From: Pseudomonadota bacterium | GTDB lineage: Bacteria > Pseudomonadota > Gammaproteobacteria > Pseudomonadales > Azotimanducaceae | Direction: 5' to 3' | NCBI GenBank assembly: GCA_027622495.1 | Contig: JAQBYL010000211.1 | Location: forward strand, 1 to 7,062 | Length of the DNA: 7,062 nt | Shown: positions 1-6,974 of the stretch, in pieces | Numbering within the stretch: position 1 is the first letter of the stretch | Layout of the letters: the number at the start of each line of letters is the position of its first letter | Notes under the pieces: model-generated | The model's database searches: none | What the model was told of the DNA's origin: nothing | The model's input: the letters and a program-made list of their open reading frames with translations, nothing else | Position numbers and translations under genes: made by a program

Positions 1-1130
1 CGGCCGTCGATCAGCTGATTGCACAGTTCGAAGAGGCGAATCCCGATATCACTGTAAACCACGTCACCTTCCCTTACGCTGATTACCAGACGCGCGTTGT
101 GGCGGCGAATATGGCTGGGAACGGCCCTGACGTTCTTCAGATGTTTTATGGCTGGACTGATACCTTTGTGAACGGGGGCGTTTTGCAGCCTTTGCCATCC
201 GATATTTTCCCTGCCGAACAGATCGAGGCGGACTTTTTCCCGATTGTCACCGCCATGAAGCGTGGCGACGATTACTACGGATTGCCGACCGCGGTGCGGT
301 CACTTGCTTTATTTTACAACAAGAATCTGTTTGCCGAAGCGGGGATTGAAAGCCCGCCTAAGACACTGGATGAGCTGGTTGACTACGCGTCGCAGCTGGC
401 CGTCAAGGATAGTGGTGGTAATTACACCACTGTCGGTCTCACCGTCGAGATGGGTGGTCAGGACCATCAATGGTGGCGTGAAGTGCTCGTCCGGCAGTTC
501 GGCGGCGAGCCATATAGCGCGGATTATTCCACCGTCACTTATGACAGTGAGGCAGGGTTGGCCGCAACGCAGTGGTACACTGATCTGACAACCAAGCATG
601 AAGTCGGCTTTACTGGTTTCATGGATGAAGGTCAGGCTGCGTTTCGCGCGGGTCGTGCCGCGATGACTATTGATGGGACTTTCCGTTTGGGGTCGTTCCG
701 CGACATCGAAGGTTTCGAATGGGGTGTCACTGAATTGCCGGCCAATGCTGACGGGTTGCGTTCAAACTATGCGTCGTATTTTGCGAATGGCATCGGTGCG
801 GGTGCCGAGGATGAAGAACTGGAGGCTGCTGCCAAATTCCTGCATTACCTTTCATCGCCCGAAGCGATGCAATTGTGGCTGGAAGTTGTGGGCGAATTGC
901 CCGCCCGCCCCGAAGTCGCTCTGACAGAAGCCAACCTTGCTGATCCAATTTATGCTCCGTTCCTGAAAGGGCTGGAATACGCGCATACCACCACTTTTGT
1001 GGATGAGAAGGCCCAGCGTCAGGTCACGATGGACATGGCGAACCGGGTCTTTCTGCAAGGTCAGTCGGTCGAGGACACAGTTGCCGAAGCCGCAGCTGCT
1101 GAACAGGCCATCATCGACCGGGCGCGATAA
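1..1130 (+). CDS. ABC transporter sugar-binding protein (CUT1 family, 5' partial)
   Basis: This is the C-terminal 375 residues of an extracellular solute-binding protein family 1 member, the periplasmic receptor that delivers a sugar-like ligand to the two permeases encoded next. The frame is open from base 3 to the left edge, so the gene begins outside the window. About 40 residues, including the signal peptide, are probably missing compared with the usual 410-430. The GTG at 99 is internal, because the codons before it read as normal family sequence (FEEANPDITV). Family marks, numbered from base 3, are NGPDVLQMF at about 40-48 and the YYGLPTAVRSLALFYNKNLF stretch at about 91-110, followed by AGI-x-PPKTLDEL. 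Aromatic residues around WW (157-158) are candidate ligand contacts. The gene ends in TAA, 26 nt before the first permease. The family and role are secure; the ligand cannot be read from the sequence, and no ligand class is specifically indicated. Confidence 0.93.
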   Translation, partial: AVDQLIAQFEEANPDITVNHVTFPYADYQTRVVAANMAGNGPDVLQMFYGWTDTFVNGGVLQPLPSDIFPAEQIEADFFPIVTAMKRGDDYYGLPTAVRSLALFYNKNLFAEAGIESPPKTLDELVDYASQLAVKDSGGNYTTVGLTVEMGGQDHQWWREVLVRQFGGEPYSADYSTVTYDSEAGLAATQWYTDLTTKHEVGFTGFMDEGQAAFRAGRAAMTIDGTFRLGSFRDIEGFEWGVTELPANADGLRSNYASYFANGIGAGAEDEELEAAAKFLHYLSSPEAMQLWLEVVGELPARPEVALTEANLADPIYAPFLKGLEYAHTTTFVDEKAQRQVTMDMANRVFLQGQSVEDTVAEAAAAEQAIIDRAR

Positions 1131-1138
1131 CGTGCAGA

Positions 1139-1146
1139 CAGAGGAG
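1139..1146 (+). promoter_or_regulatory. Ribosome binding site of the first permease
   Basis: The purine-rich string CAGAGGAG lies in the 26-nt gap after the binding-protein stop. It ends 10 nt before the ATG at 1157. It supports that ATG rather than the in-frame ATG two codons later (1163). Confidence 0.6.
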
Positions 1147-1156
1147 CAGCGCTGAT

Positions 1157-2071
1157 ATGGCGATGACGCGAATATCACCGCAATCTACGCCGCGCCTGTC
1201 GATGCGTATGCGCCGTGCAATCTGGGTCTGGGCCTTTTTGGCCCTGCCTGTCATCTTCTACAGCGTCATCAGGTTTTATCCGACAATTGATGCCTTCCGG
1301 CTTTCATTGACGGACTGGAACCTGATGTCCGCCCCCCAATACATCGGTTTGCAGAACTACCGCGACATGTTCGCGTCGGCTGAGTTCTGGAAGGTATTCC
1401 GCAATACCTTTGCCTATCTGATCATCGGCACGCCCATTAGTCTGTTCCTTTCGTTTACTATCGCCTATTTCCTCGACCGTATCAGGTTCGGGCATACGTT
1501 TTTACGCGCCCTTTATTTTTTGCCTTTCATCACTACGGCATCAGCAATGGGCTGGGTCTGGCGCTGGTTCTATCAACCTGCACCGACCGGGGTGATCAAT
1601 TCGGTGCTGGGGGCGGTGGGTATGGGCCAGCTTGATTTTCTACGCTCTACCACGTGGGCGCTGCCATCCATCATGGTGACGGCGATTTGGGCCGGTCTTG
1701 GATTTCAGATCATCATTTTCATGGCAGGACTGCGGTCCATTCCACAAACATATTACGAGGCCGCCAAGATCGACGGCGTTGGCGATTTCGCGATCCTGCG
1801 CAAGATCACCCTGCCGCTGTTGAAACCTACCACGATCTTTCTGGTTGTTTTTTCATCGATCGGATTTCTGCGGATATTCGATCAGGTCTATAACATGACG
1901 ACCAACGATCCGGGTGGACCGCTGGGATCGACAAAGCCGCTGGTGCTGATGATCTATCAGACGGCATTCAATTCCTACCAGATGGGGGCGGCGGCGGCAC
2001 AGACCGTGGTGCTGTTCACGATCCTGTTGATCATCTCGCTGCTGCAACTCTGGATTCTGAGGACACGCTGA
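1157..2071 (+). CDS. Sugar ABC transporter permease, MalF/UgpA type
   Basis: This 304-residue inner-membrane protein is one half of the translocation channel of a CUT1-type importer. Hydrophobic segments are visible at about 21-42, 84-106, 117-138, 170-191, 225-244 and 280-300, giving the six spans usual for this family. The cytoplasmic EAA loop, which docks onto the ATPase, reads EAAKIDGVGDFAILRKITLP at 201-220 with the conserved EAA and G. The motif FYPTIDAFRLSLTDWN near 40-55 is typical of MalF/UgpA-like subunits without the extra periplasmic domain of E. coli MalF. The basic N-terminus (R13, R17, R19, R20) fits a cytoplasmic start. The stop TGA shares one base with the ATG of the next permease, which indicates translational coupling. 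The pairing with the second permease as a heterodimer is inferred from order and family. Confidence 0.95.
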   Translation: MAMTRISPQSTPRLSMRMRRAIWVWAFLALPVIFYSVIRFYPTIDAFRLSLTDWNLMSAPQYIGLQNYRDMFASAEFWKVFRNTFAYLIIGTPISLFLSFTIAYFLDRIRFGHTFLRALYFLPFITTASAMGWVWRWFYQPAPTGVINSVLGAVGMGQLDFLRSTTWALPSIMVTAIWAGLGFQIIIFMAGLRSIPQTYYEAAKIDGVGDFAILRKITLPLLKPTTIFLVVFSSIGFLRIFDQVYNMTTNDPGGPLGSTKPLVLMIYQTAFNSYQMGAAAAQTVVLFTILLIISLLQLWILRTR

Positions 2072-2928
2072 TGGCTGTTACCGACACGGCGATACCGACT
2101 CCGTTGCCTTTTGCGCGGATCAAACCGGGGCGGATCGTGCTTTGGACTATTTTGTTCATCGGCGGTATGCTGATGATCACCCCGATTTTGTTCATGTTCT
2201 CGACCTCATTAAAGACTGCAGGCCAGATTTATGACCTGCGGCTGATCCCGCAGAATCCGACACTGGCCAATTATGTCGAAGTGCTGACTGAAGGCCAGTT
2301 TCTGCGCTGGTTTTTGAACTCTGCCTTCGTAGCGATCTGCGTCACTGCGTCAAACGTGTTTTTCGACAGCCTTGTGGGGTATACTTTGGCCAAGTTCCGA
2401 TTTCGCGGGCGCATGTTCGTTTTTATTGCGATCCTGTCGACATTGATGATCCCGACTGAAATGCTGGTGATACCGTGGTATCTGATGTCGGCAAACTTTG
2501 GCTGGCTTGACAGCTATTGGGGCATCATGTTCCCGGGGATGATGACAGCCTTCGGCACCTTTCTAATGAAGCAGTTTTTCGAGACTGTGCCGGATGACTT
2601 TATTGAAGCTGCTCGGATGGACGGGCTGAACGAGTTTACCATCTGGTGGAAGATCGCCATGCCTCTGGTGACACCAGCATTGTCGGCGTTGGCTATCTTT
2701 ACCTTTCTTGGCAACTGGACAGCCTTTTTCTGGCCGTTGATTTCGACCACGTCGAAAGAACTTTATACGTTGCCGGTCGGGCTTACGAGTTTCGCCGTCG
2801 AACAAGCGATCCAATGGGAGATGATCATGACAGGGGCCGCCATTGCGACAATCACTACCTTGCTCGTGTTTCTGGCTTTGCAACGCTACATCGTCCGCGG
2901 CGTCATGCTCGCGGGACTGAGAGGATGA
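2071..2928 (+). CDS. Sugar ABC transporter permease, MalG/UgpE type
   Basis: This 285-residue inner-membrane protein is the second channel subunit of the importer. Six hydrophobic spans can be placed at about 22-46, 81-108, 115-138, 148-168, 200-222 and 252-272. The EAA loop reads EAARMDGLNEFTIWWKIAMP at 179-198. Other MalG-class signatures are the FSTSLKT stretch after the first span, the LANYVEVL motif at 65-72, and the C-terminal QRYIVRGVMLAGLRG tail, which resembles the conserved end of MalG/UgpE proteins. The start overlaps the previous stop by one base (TGATG) and has no strong ribosome binding site of its own, so translation probably depends on reinitiation. The lyase start lies two bases after the TGA. 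Length and motifs are normal, with no sign of truncation. Confidence 0.95.
   Translation: MAVTDTAIPTPLPFARIKPGRIVLWTILFIGGMLMITPILFMFSTSLKTAGQIYDLRLIPQNPTLANYVEVLTEGQFLRWFLNSAFVAICVTASNVFFDSLVGYTLAKFRFRGRMFVFIAILSTLMIPTEMLVIPWYLMSANFGWLDSYWGIMFPGMMTAFGTFLMKQFFETVPDDFIEAARMDGLNEFTIWWKIAMPLVTPALSALAIFTFLGNWTAFFWPLISTTSKELYTLPVGLTSFAVEQAIQWEMIMTGAAIATITTLLVFLALQRYIVRGVMLAGLRG
2919..2925 (+). promoter_or_regulatory. Ribosome binding site that selects the lyase start
   Basis: GAGAGGA at the end of the MalG-type gene ends 5 nt before the ATG at 2931. An in-frame ATG at 2925 would begin inside this element and leave no spacing, so 2931 is the better start even though 2925 would give an ATGA overlap. 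The two choices differ by only two residues. Confidence 0.5.
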
Positions 2929-2930
2929 CC

Positions 2931-4424
2931 ATGACCGACACGACCACCTTTCCAGACCCGGTTTACAAGGACACGGTTCTTGGGCCGCTATTCGACCATG
3001 CCTGCCACGACCATGCCGAGGGGTTTCGCCGGATCGATCGCGCGCATCTTGTGATGCTGGAGCGCACCGGCATACTGCCGCGTGATGAGGCAGCACGGAT
3101 CGCGCGTGCCTTGTCAGAGATCGACCGTGACATCGATCCTGCGACGCTGAGCTATACGGGTGAGGTGGAAGATTACTTTTTCCTGCGTGAAGCGGAGCTG
3201 AAAGCGCGTGTCGGTAACGACACAGGCGGAAGGCTGCACACGGCCAGATCACGCAATGATATCGATCATACGCTTTTCAAGATATCATTGAAATCCCGGC
3301 TGGATGGATTGCTGGCAGAATGTCGTGCATTGCTGGCAGCCCTGATCGATACCGCTGACCGTGAAAGCACAACCTTGATTGTGGCCTATACGCACGGACA
3401 GCCTGCACAACCGACAACTTTTGGCCATTACCTCTCGGCTGTGATCGAGGTGCTGATCCGTGACATTGCCCGGCTGGAAGAGGCGCGCAACGTTGTGGAC
3501 CTTTCGTCCATGGGGGCCGCTGCAATCACAACGTCCGGTTTTCCTGTGGACCGTCAGTTAATGGCCGATTTGCTAGGTTTTGCGGCTCCCCAGCGCAATT
3601 CTTATAGCTGCATCGCTGCTGTCGATTATATAACGGCACCTTATTCGGCGGTGGAGCTGTTGTATCTACATCTCGGCCGCTTGGTACAGGATTTTCAGGT
3701 CTGGTCAAGCTTTGAGGTGGGGCAGATCTATGTGCCCAATGCCTTTGTGCAAATATCGTCGATCATGCCGCAGAAACGTAATCCGGTACCGATAGAACAT
3801 ATGCGCCATCTTGCATCGCAGACTGTGGGACGCGCGCGGATGATGAAAGACATCGTACACAATACGCCGTTCACCGATATGAACGATAGCGAAGGCGAAA
3901 GTCAGGCTGCAGGTTATAGCGCCTTTGATACAGGCAGCCGGATGGTGCGTTTGTTGACGGCCTTCGTGCCTGCCTTGCGGATCAATGACGTCCGTGTTGC
4001 CGATACGATCGACCGTGCCTGTATCACCATTACCGAACTTGCCGATACCATGGTTCGCAAAGAAGGCGTTTCGTTTCGTCAAGCGCACGAGATCGCGGCT
4101 GAAACGGCCAAAGCGGTGGTCGGTGCTGGTGAAAGCCTCGCCTCTGGAGGGTACGGGCCATTTTGCACGGCTTTCCGTAGCACCGTGGGGCGGGAGACCG
4201 CGATGCAGTGCGACGCGTTTGCTGAGGCGGTATCTGCCGAATATTTCGTAAGGGTGCGCGACCGTTTCGGTGGACCAGCTGCTGCCCCGATGCGTGATGC
4301 GTTAGCGGTGTACCGTGACGCTTTGGCGCAATATGAAACGACCGCGCAGGCATGTGCCCGGCACGAAACCGCTGCGCAGGGGGCATTAGATACTGCCTTT
4401 ACCGCCTTAATGGAGACCCACTGA
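2931..4424 (+). CDS. Argininosuccinate lyase-like C-N lyase (aspartase/fumarase superfamily), probably not a true ArgH
   Basis: This 497-residue cytoplasmic enzyme belongs to the superfamily that reversibly eliminates an amine from a succinyl group to give fumarate. The closest class I recognise is ArgH, usually about 460 residues. Catalytic-core motifs are HTARSRND at 103-110, YTHGQPAQPTTFGH at 153-166 with H155 matching the catalytic-network histidine, and the mobile loop SSIMPQKRNP at 276-285, where S277 is the expected base. FPVDRQLMADLLGF (204-217) also matches ArgH. Departures compared with ArgH as I remember it: no WGGRF motif at the N-terminus, the GSxAH element reads IDRAH (35-39), the G before the loop serines is I275, NPD is NPV, and the arginine-side YNxDLQxDK motif is replaced by PFTDMNDSEG (313-322). 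The gene lies between the permease and ATPase of a sugar importer, which is not an arginine-biosynthesis setting. I infer a catabolic lyase for the imported substrate; EDDS lyase is a known precedent for an ArgH-like enzyme with another substrate. Homotetramer formation is expected from the family. Confidence 0.85.
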   Translation: MTDTTTFPDPVYKDTVLGPLFDHACHDHAEGFRRIDRAHLVMLERTGILPRDEAARIARALSEIDRDIDPATLSYTGEVEDYFFLREAELKARVGNDTGGRLHTARSRNDIDHTLFKISLKSRLDGLLAECRALLAALIDTADRESTTLIVAYTHGQPAQPTTFGHYLSAVIEVLIRDIARLEEARNVVDLSSMGAAAITTSGFPVDRQLMADLLGFAAPQRNSYSCIAAVDYITAPYSAVELLYLHLGRLVQDFQVWSSFEVGQIYVPNAFVQISSIMPQKRNPVPIEHMRHLASQTVGRARMMKDIVHNTPFTDMNDSEGESQAAGYSAFDTGSRMVRLLTAFVPALRINDVRVADTIDRACITITELADTMVRKEGVSFRQAHEIAAETAKAVVGAGESLASGGYGPFCTAFRSTVGRETAMQCDAFAEAVSAEYFVRVRDRFGGPAAAPMRDALAVYRDALAQYETTAQACARHETAAQGALDTAFTALMETH

Positions 4425-5464
4425 TGGCTGCTTTTGAACTTCGGGACTTGGTCAAGGCCTATGGTAAAACGCGGGTCATTCACGGGATCGACTTGATTAT
4501 TCCAGATGGTGAGTTTGTGGTCTTTGTCGGCCCGTCTGGCTGTGGCAAATCGACAACCTTGCGCATGATTGCAGGGCTAGAGGAAGTGACGGGTGGCGAG
4601 ATTCGGATCGGTGATCGCGTCGTCAACGAGGTTGATCCCAAGGAGCGTAACCTCGCGATGGTGTTCCAGAACTATGCGATCTACCCTCACATGACCGTGC
4701 GCCAGAACATTGCCTTTGGACTTTACACTTCCAGGTTGTCAAAGAGAGAAAAGCTTGAAAAAGTAGAGGCGGCGGGTGCGCTTCTTGGTCTGACACCGCT
4801 ACTTGACCGTCGTCCTTCGGCTCTTTCCGGGGGGCAGCGGCAGCGTGTAGCAATCGGCCGTGCTATGGTGCGAGATCCGGTAGGCTTCCTGTTCGATGAG
4901 CCCTTGTCAAATCTTGATGCACAACTGCGCGCGCAAATGCGTATCGAGATTAAGGACCTGCATCGCAGGCTTAGGACAACGATCGCCTATGTCACCCATG
5001 ATCAGGTGGAAGCTATGACCATGGCAGACCGGATTGTTGTGATGAAGGATGGACATATCCTGCAGGCAGCACCGCCAATGGACGTGTATGATAACCCAGT
5101 TGACGTTTTCACTGCCCGCTTTATTGGCACACCCTCAATGAATATTGTACCCGCAAAACAGACCAACGGCGTCGTGACACTGGCCGACGGCGACCCGTCC
5201 GTGCTGGCCGGCGTTCGCCCCCACGACCTGCTGGTAGGAAGCGAAATCGCGCAGCCGGGGTTAACGCTGACCGGAACGGTAACCGCTGTAGAGCCACTTG
5301 GTCCTGAGACGCTTGTGCATTTCGAAATCGCAGGCCAGTCAATCATTGCTACAGCTCCGCCGCACGGCGGGGTTACGATCGGGTCAAATGTAACCGCTAA
5401 GGCTCCGCGTGGTCAGGTTCACTTATTCGATGCGGTCACCGAAAAAGCCTTGGGTCGCGCATGA
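4424..5464 (+). CDS. Sugar ABC transporter ATP-binding protein, UgpC/MsmK type
   Basis: This 346-residue ATPase powers the importer from the cytoplasmic face. All catalytic motifs are intact: Walker A GPSGCGKST at 36-44, Q-loop Q82 in MVFQNYAIYPHMTV, signature LSGGQRQR at 134-141, Walker B GFLFDE at 154-159, D-loop SNLD at 162-165, and switch histidine H192 in VTHDQ. After FIGTPSMN (233-240) comes a C-terminal TOBE/MOI-like region with the family marks AGVRPHDL and VEPLGPETLVH. It is somewhat shorter than the common 360-370 residues, mainly in the C-terminal part. The ATG shares one base with the lyase stop (TGATG), and GGAGA at 4412-4416 is a well-spaced ribosome binding site. A longer open frame to 4352 exists but overlaps the lyase and lacks family sequence. 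Because UgpC/MsmK ATPases often serve several importers, it could also energise others, but its position makes it the dedicated subunit here. Confidence 0.95.
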   Translation: MAAFELRDLVKAYGKTRVIHGIDLIIPDGEFVVFVGPSGCGKSTTLRMIAGLEEVTGGEIRIGDRVVNEVDPKERNLAMVFQNYAIYPHMTVRQNIAFGLYTSRLSKREKLEKVEAAGALLGLTPLLDRRPSALSGGQRQRVAIGRAMVRDPVGFLFDEPLSNLDAQLRAQMRIEIKDLHRRLRTTIAYVTHDQVEAMTMADRIVVMKDGHILQAAPPMDVYDNPVDVFTARFIGTPSMNIVPAKQTNGVVTLADGDPSVLAGVRPHDLLVGSEIAQPGLTLTGTVTAVEPLGPETLVHFEIAGQSIIATAPPHGGVTIGSNVTAKAPRGQVHLFDAVTEKALGRA

Positions 5465-6546
5465 GTGTACCGCGAATGAAGTTGCCGCTAGTGCGGCCGG
5501 CCCAACTGCTTAGGGACGGGTTGGTGACACAGTTGCGAAGCGCCGCCACCCGGCCTGATGTGGACCTTGCAGCGGCTGGCTGGCTGGATCAGACGGGGCG
5601 CTTCGTTAAAGAAGCAGGATATCTGTTTGGCTCAGATGTAGGTGGCACCAAGGTGCAGTCTTTATTGACTGACTTGAACGGTGACGTGCTGGCTGAGCGC
5701 AGGTCAGAAACACCCGCCGGTGGCGGTAACGCAGTATTGGATCTGGTAGGCTTGCATTTGGCGCAAATGACAACCGGAACAACAGGCGTTGTTCGTGCCG
5801 CTGGTTTCGGTCTGCCTGGTGCGGTCCATCCAGTGACGGGGCTACTTGAACGGGCGCCCAATCTCAGCGGCTTCGCCGGTCAGGATATGCGGGCTGTGTT
5901 GTCAGACCGTCTGAACATTCCTGTTGCGGTCGAAAACGATGTGAACCTTGCAGCCCTGGGTGAAACCTGGCTCGGACATGGCGCAACCGCTGGTGTCCTG
6001 ACGGGTGGTCTTGCTTTTGTGGCGCTCGGCACTGGCATCGGCATGGGGCTGGCTTGGGGAGATAGAATCTTACGCGGAGTGCAGGGTGCTGCAGGCGAGA
6101 TTGCTGCCTTGCCTATCGGTGCTGATCCAAGCGATCATAAGACCCATGCATGCGGCGCACTAGAAAGCGTCGTCTCGGGTGTGGCACTTGTTGCGGATTA
6201 CCGGGCGAGCGGGGGACGTCAGACAGCGCAGACTTTGCGCCAGATCAGCAAGGGGGCTCGTAACGACCCGGCTTTGGATATCGTCATGGAGAAGCTAGCG
6301 CAGCGCACGGCTCACGCAGTTCTCGCCATTGATGCTATCGTTAACCCTGCCATGTTCGTATTTGGCGGGGGCATTGGATCACAGCCTATGCTGCTCGCGC
6401 AGATCGTTGCACAACTCAAACGTATCATGCCAGATGGTATGCCAGTGCCAGACTGCCGTGTCAGCCATCTTGGGAACCGCGCAGGTGTTATTGGAGCCAT
6501 ACGCGCGGCACGTCTGGCCTATGCCGATGCCCTCACTGATTTGTAG
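5461..6546 (+). CDS. ROK-family sugar kinase-like protein with a degenerate zinc site
   Basis: This 361-residue protein has the ROK kinase fold, whose members phosphorylate sugars or amino sugars or act as sugar-responsive repressors. Visible motifs are phosphate-1 DVGGTK at 59-64, PNLSGF at 133-138, END at 158-160 with D160 the expected catalytic base, phosphate-2 GTGIG at 190-194, AGEI at 211-214 and GGGIG at 302-306. The usual zinc elements are largely lost. The family GEIGH reads GEIAA, so the histidine that binds zinc and sugar is A216, and CxCGxxGCxE is shortened to HACGALE with one cysteine, C231, although E235 is kept. About 55 residues precede the kinase domain. They show no clear winged helix, and they are shorter than the roughly 80-residue DNA-binding region of NagC/XylR-type regulators. 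The ATG overlaps the ATPase stop by four bases (ATGA), with no good ribosome binding site, which suggests coupling. A kinase acting on the imported or lyase-released product is the favoured role; a regulator is less likely. Confidence 0.85.
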   Translation: MSVPRMKLPLVRPAQLLRDGLVTQLRSAATRPDVDLAAAGWLDQTGRFVKEAGYLFGSDVGGTKVQSLLTDLNGDVLAERRSETPAGGGNAVLDLVGLHLAQMTTGTTGVVRAAGFGLPGAVHPVTGLLERAPNLSGFAGQDMRAVLSDRLNIPVAVENDVNLAALGETWLGHGATAGVLTGGLAFVALGTGIGMGLAWGDRILRGVQGAAGEIAALPIGADPSDHKTHACGALESVVSGVALVADYRASGGRQTAQTLRQISKGARNDPALDIVMEKLAQRTAHAVLAIDAIVNPAMFVFGGGIGSQPMLLAQIVAQLKRIMPDGMPVPDCRVSHLGNRAGVIGAIRAARLAYADALTDL

Positions 6547-6560
6547 GAACGAGCAGAGAC

Positions 6561-6588
6561 GCTCCCGTTTCCTGGTCAATGTGGGAGC
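6561..6588 (+). terminator. Possible weak terminator hairpin after the ROK gene
   Basis: GCTCCC at 6561-6566 and GGGAGC at 6583-6588 form a perfect 6-bp inverted repeat with a 16-nt loop, 14 nt after the ROK stop. A T6 run follows only at 6604-6609, too far for a standard intrinsic terminator. It may instead slow exonucleases at the mRNA end, or be chance. Confidence 0.25.
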
Positions 6589-6684
6589 AATCCGCAATGA
6601 GTGTTTTTTCCACTAAGAAATTAACTGGGCTTACCCGACATTCCCCAAGTGGCTTGCCGTCTGTAGTCAAGATCGCCTGATTTT

Positions 6685-6705
6685 GCCGGTTAAACCAGCA
6701 TTTTT
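6685..6705 (+). terminator. Candidate intrinsic terminator (short stem plus T5)
   Basis: GC-C-GGT at 6685-6690 can pair with ACC-A-GC at 6694-6699, with one C/A mismatch and a TAA loop. ATTTTT follows at 6700-6705. The stem is only five pairs, so the call is weak, but its geometry is the best plus-strand terminator shape seen after the operon, about 140 nt past the ROK stop. Confidence 0.25.
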
Positions 6706-6737
6706 AGCCCTGATGCACCACGTTGAAATTGGGAAGA

Positions 6738-6890
6738 TTACCGGATACGTTTGATGTTGCTGGCTATTGTCGCAGCGCGTTCGCCATGCTGGTTTTGCCT
6801 CGTCTCAACTGGGACATATCCCGGTACTGCTCCCGGCATCCAATCTGGGGTCAGCCCAGCGCGCCCAAGCTCCGCGACGCGGATCGCCAT
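6738..6890 (-). other. Small unrecognised minus-strand reading frame (50 residues)
   Basis: A minus-strand frame starts with ATG (complement of 6888-6890) and ends with TAA (complement of 6738-6740). The same frame is open upstream to a stop complementing 6951-6953, about 70 codons in total. The encoded peptide begins MAIRVAELGR and ends NIKRIR, is charged and soluble, and has no transmembrane segment. I do not recognise a family. It could be a fragment of a decayed gene or mobile element, or chance; a plus-strand frame of similar length overlaps it. Confidence 0.15.
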
Positions 6891-6974
6891 GCGCTTGCTG
6901 CCGAGACTGTGGGGCTTTCCAGCGACGGTAAAGGGCGGAGACCGTTCAGGTTAAGGGGCTGACTGACTAAAAGG

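Noticed and set aside
99..1130. Binding protein starting at the GTG at 99
   Set aside because: The frame is open to the left edge and the upstream codons encode normal family sequence, so GTG 99 is an internal valine.
2646..2930. N-terminal extension of the lyase back to 2646
   Set aside because: It runs through the MalG-type permease gene in another frame, shows no lyase similarity, and a good ribosome binding site supports ATG 2931.
2563..3252. Minus-strand open frame of 229 codons
   Set aside because: It is antisense to the permease and lyase genes, rich in Arg, His, Ser and Cys as expected for a shadow frame, and has no recognisable domain.
4352..4423. Longer ATPase start at 4352
   Set aside because: It overlaps the lyase end by 72 bases; the usual ATPase N-terminus (MAAFELRDLVKAYGK) begins at 4424 with a fitting ribosome binding site.
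2931..4424. Straight call of the lyase as argH of arginine biosynthesis
   Set aside because: The sugar-importer context and the changed substrate-binding motifs argue against it, although the fold and superfamily are the same.
6329..6616. Plus-strand frame overlapping the end of the ROK gene
   Set aside because: Most of it lies inside the ROK gene in another frame, and its sequence has no family features.
6723..6962. Plus-strand reading frame of 79 codons after the operon
   Set aside because: It uses a TTG start with no ribosome binding site and no recognised family, and overlaps equally long frames on both strands, so no coding call is justified.
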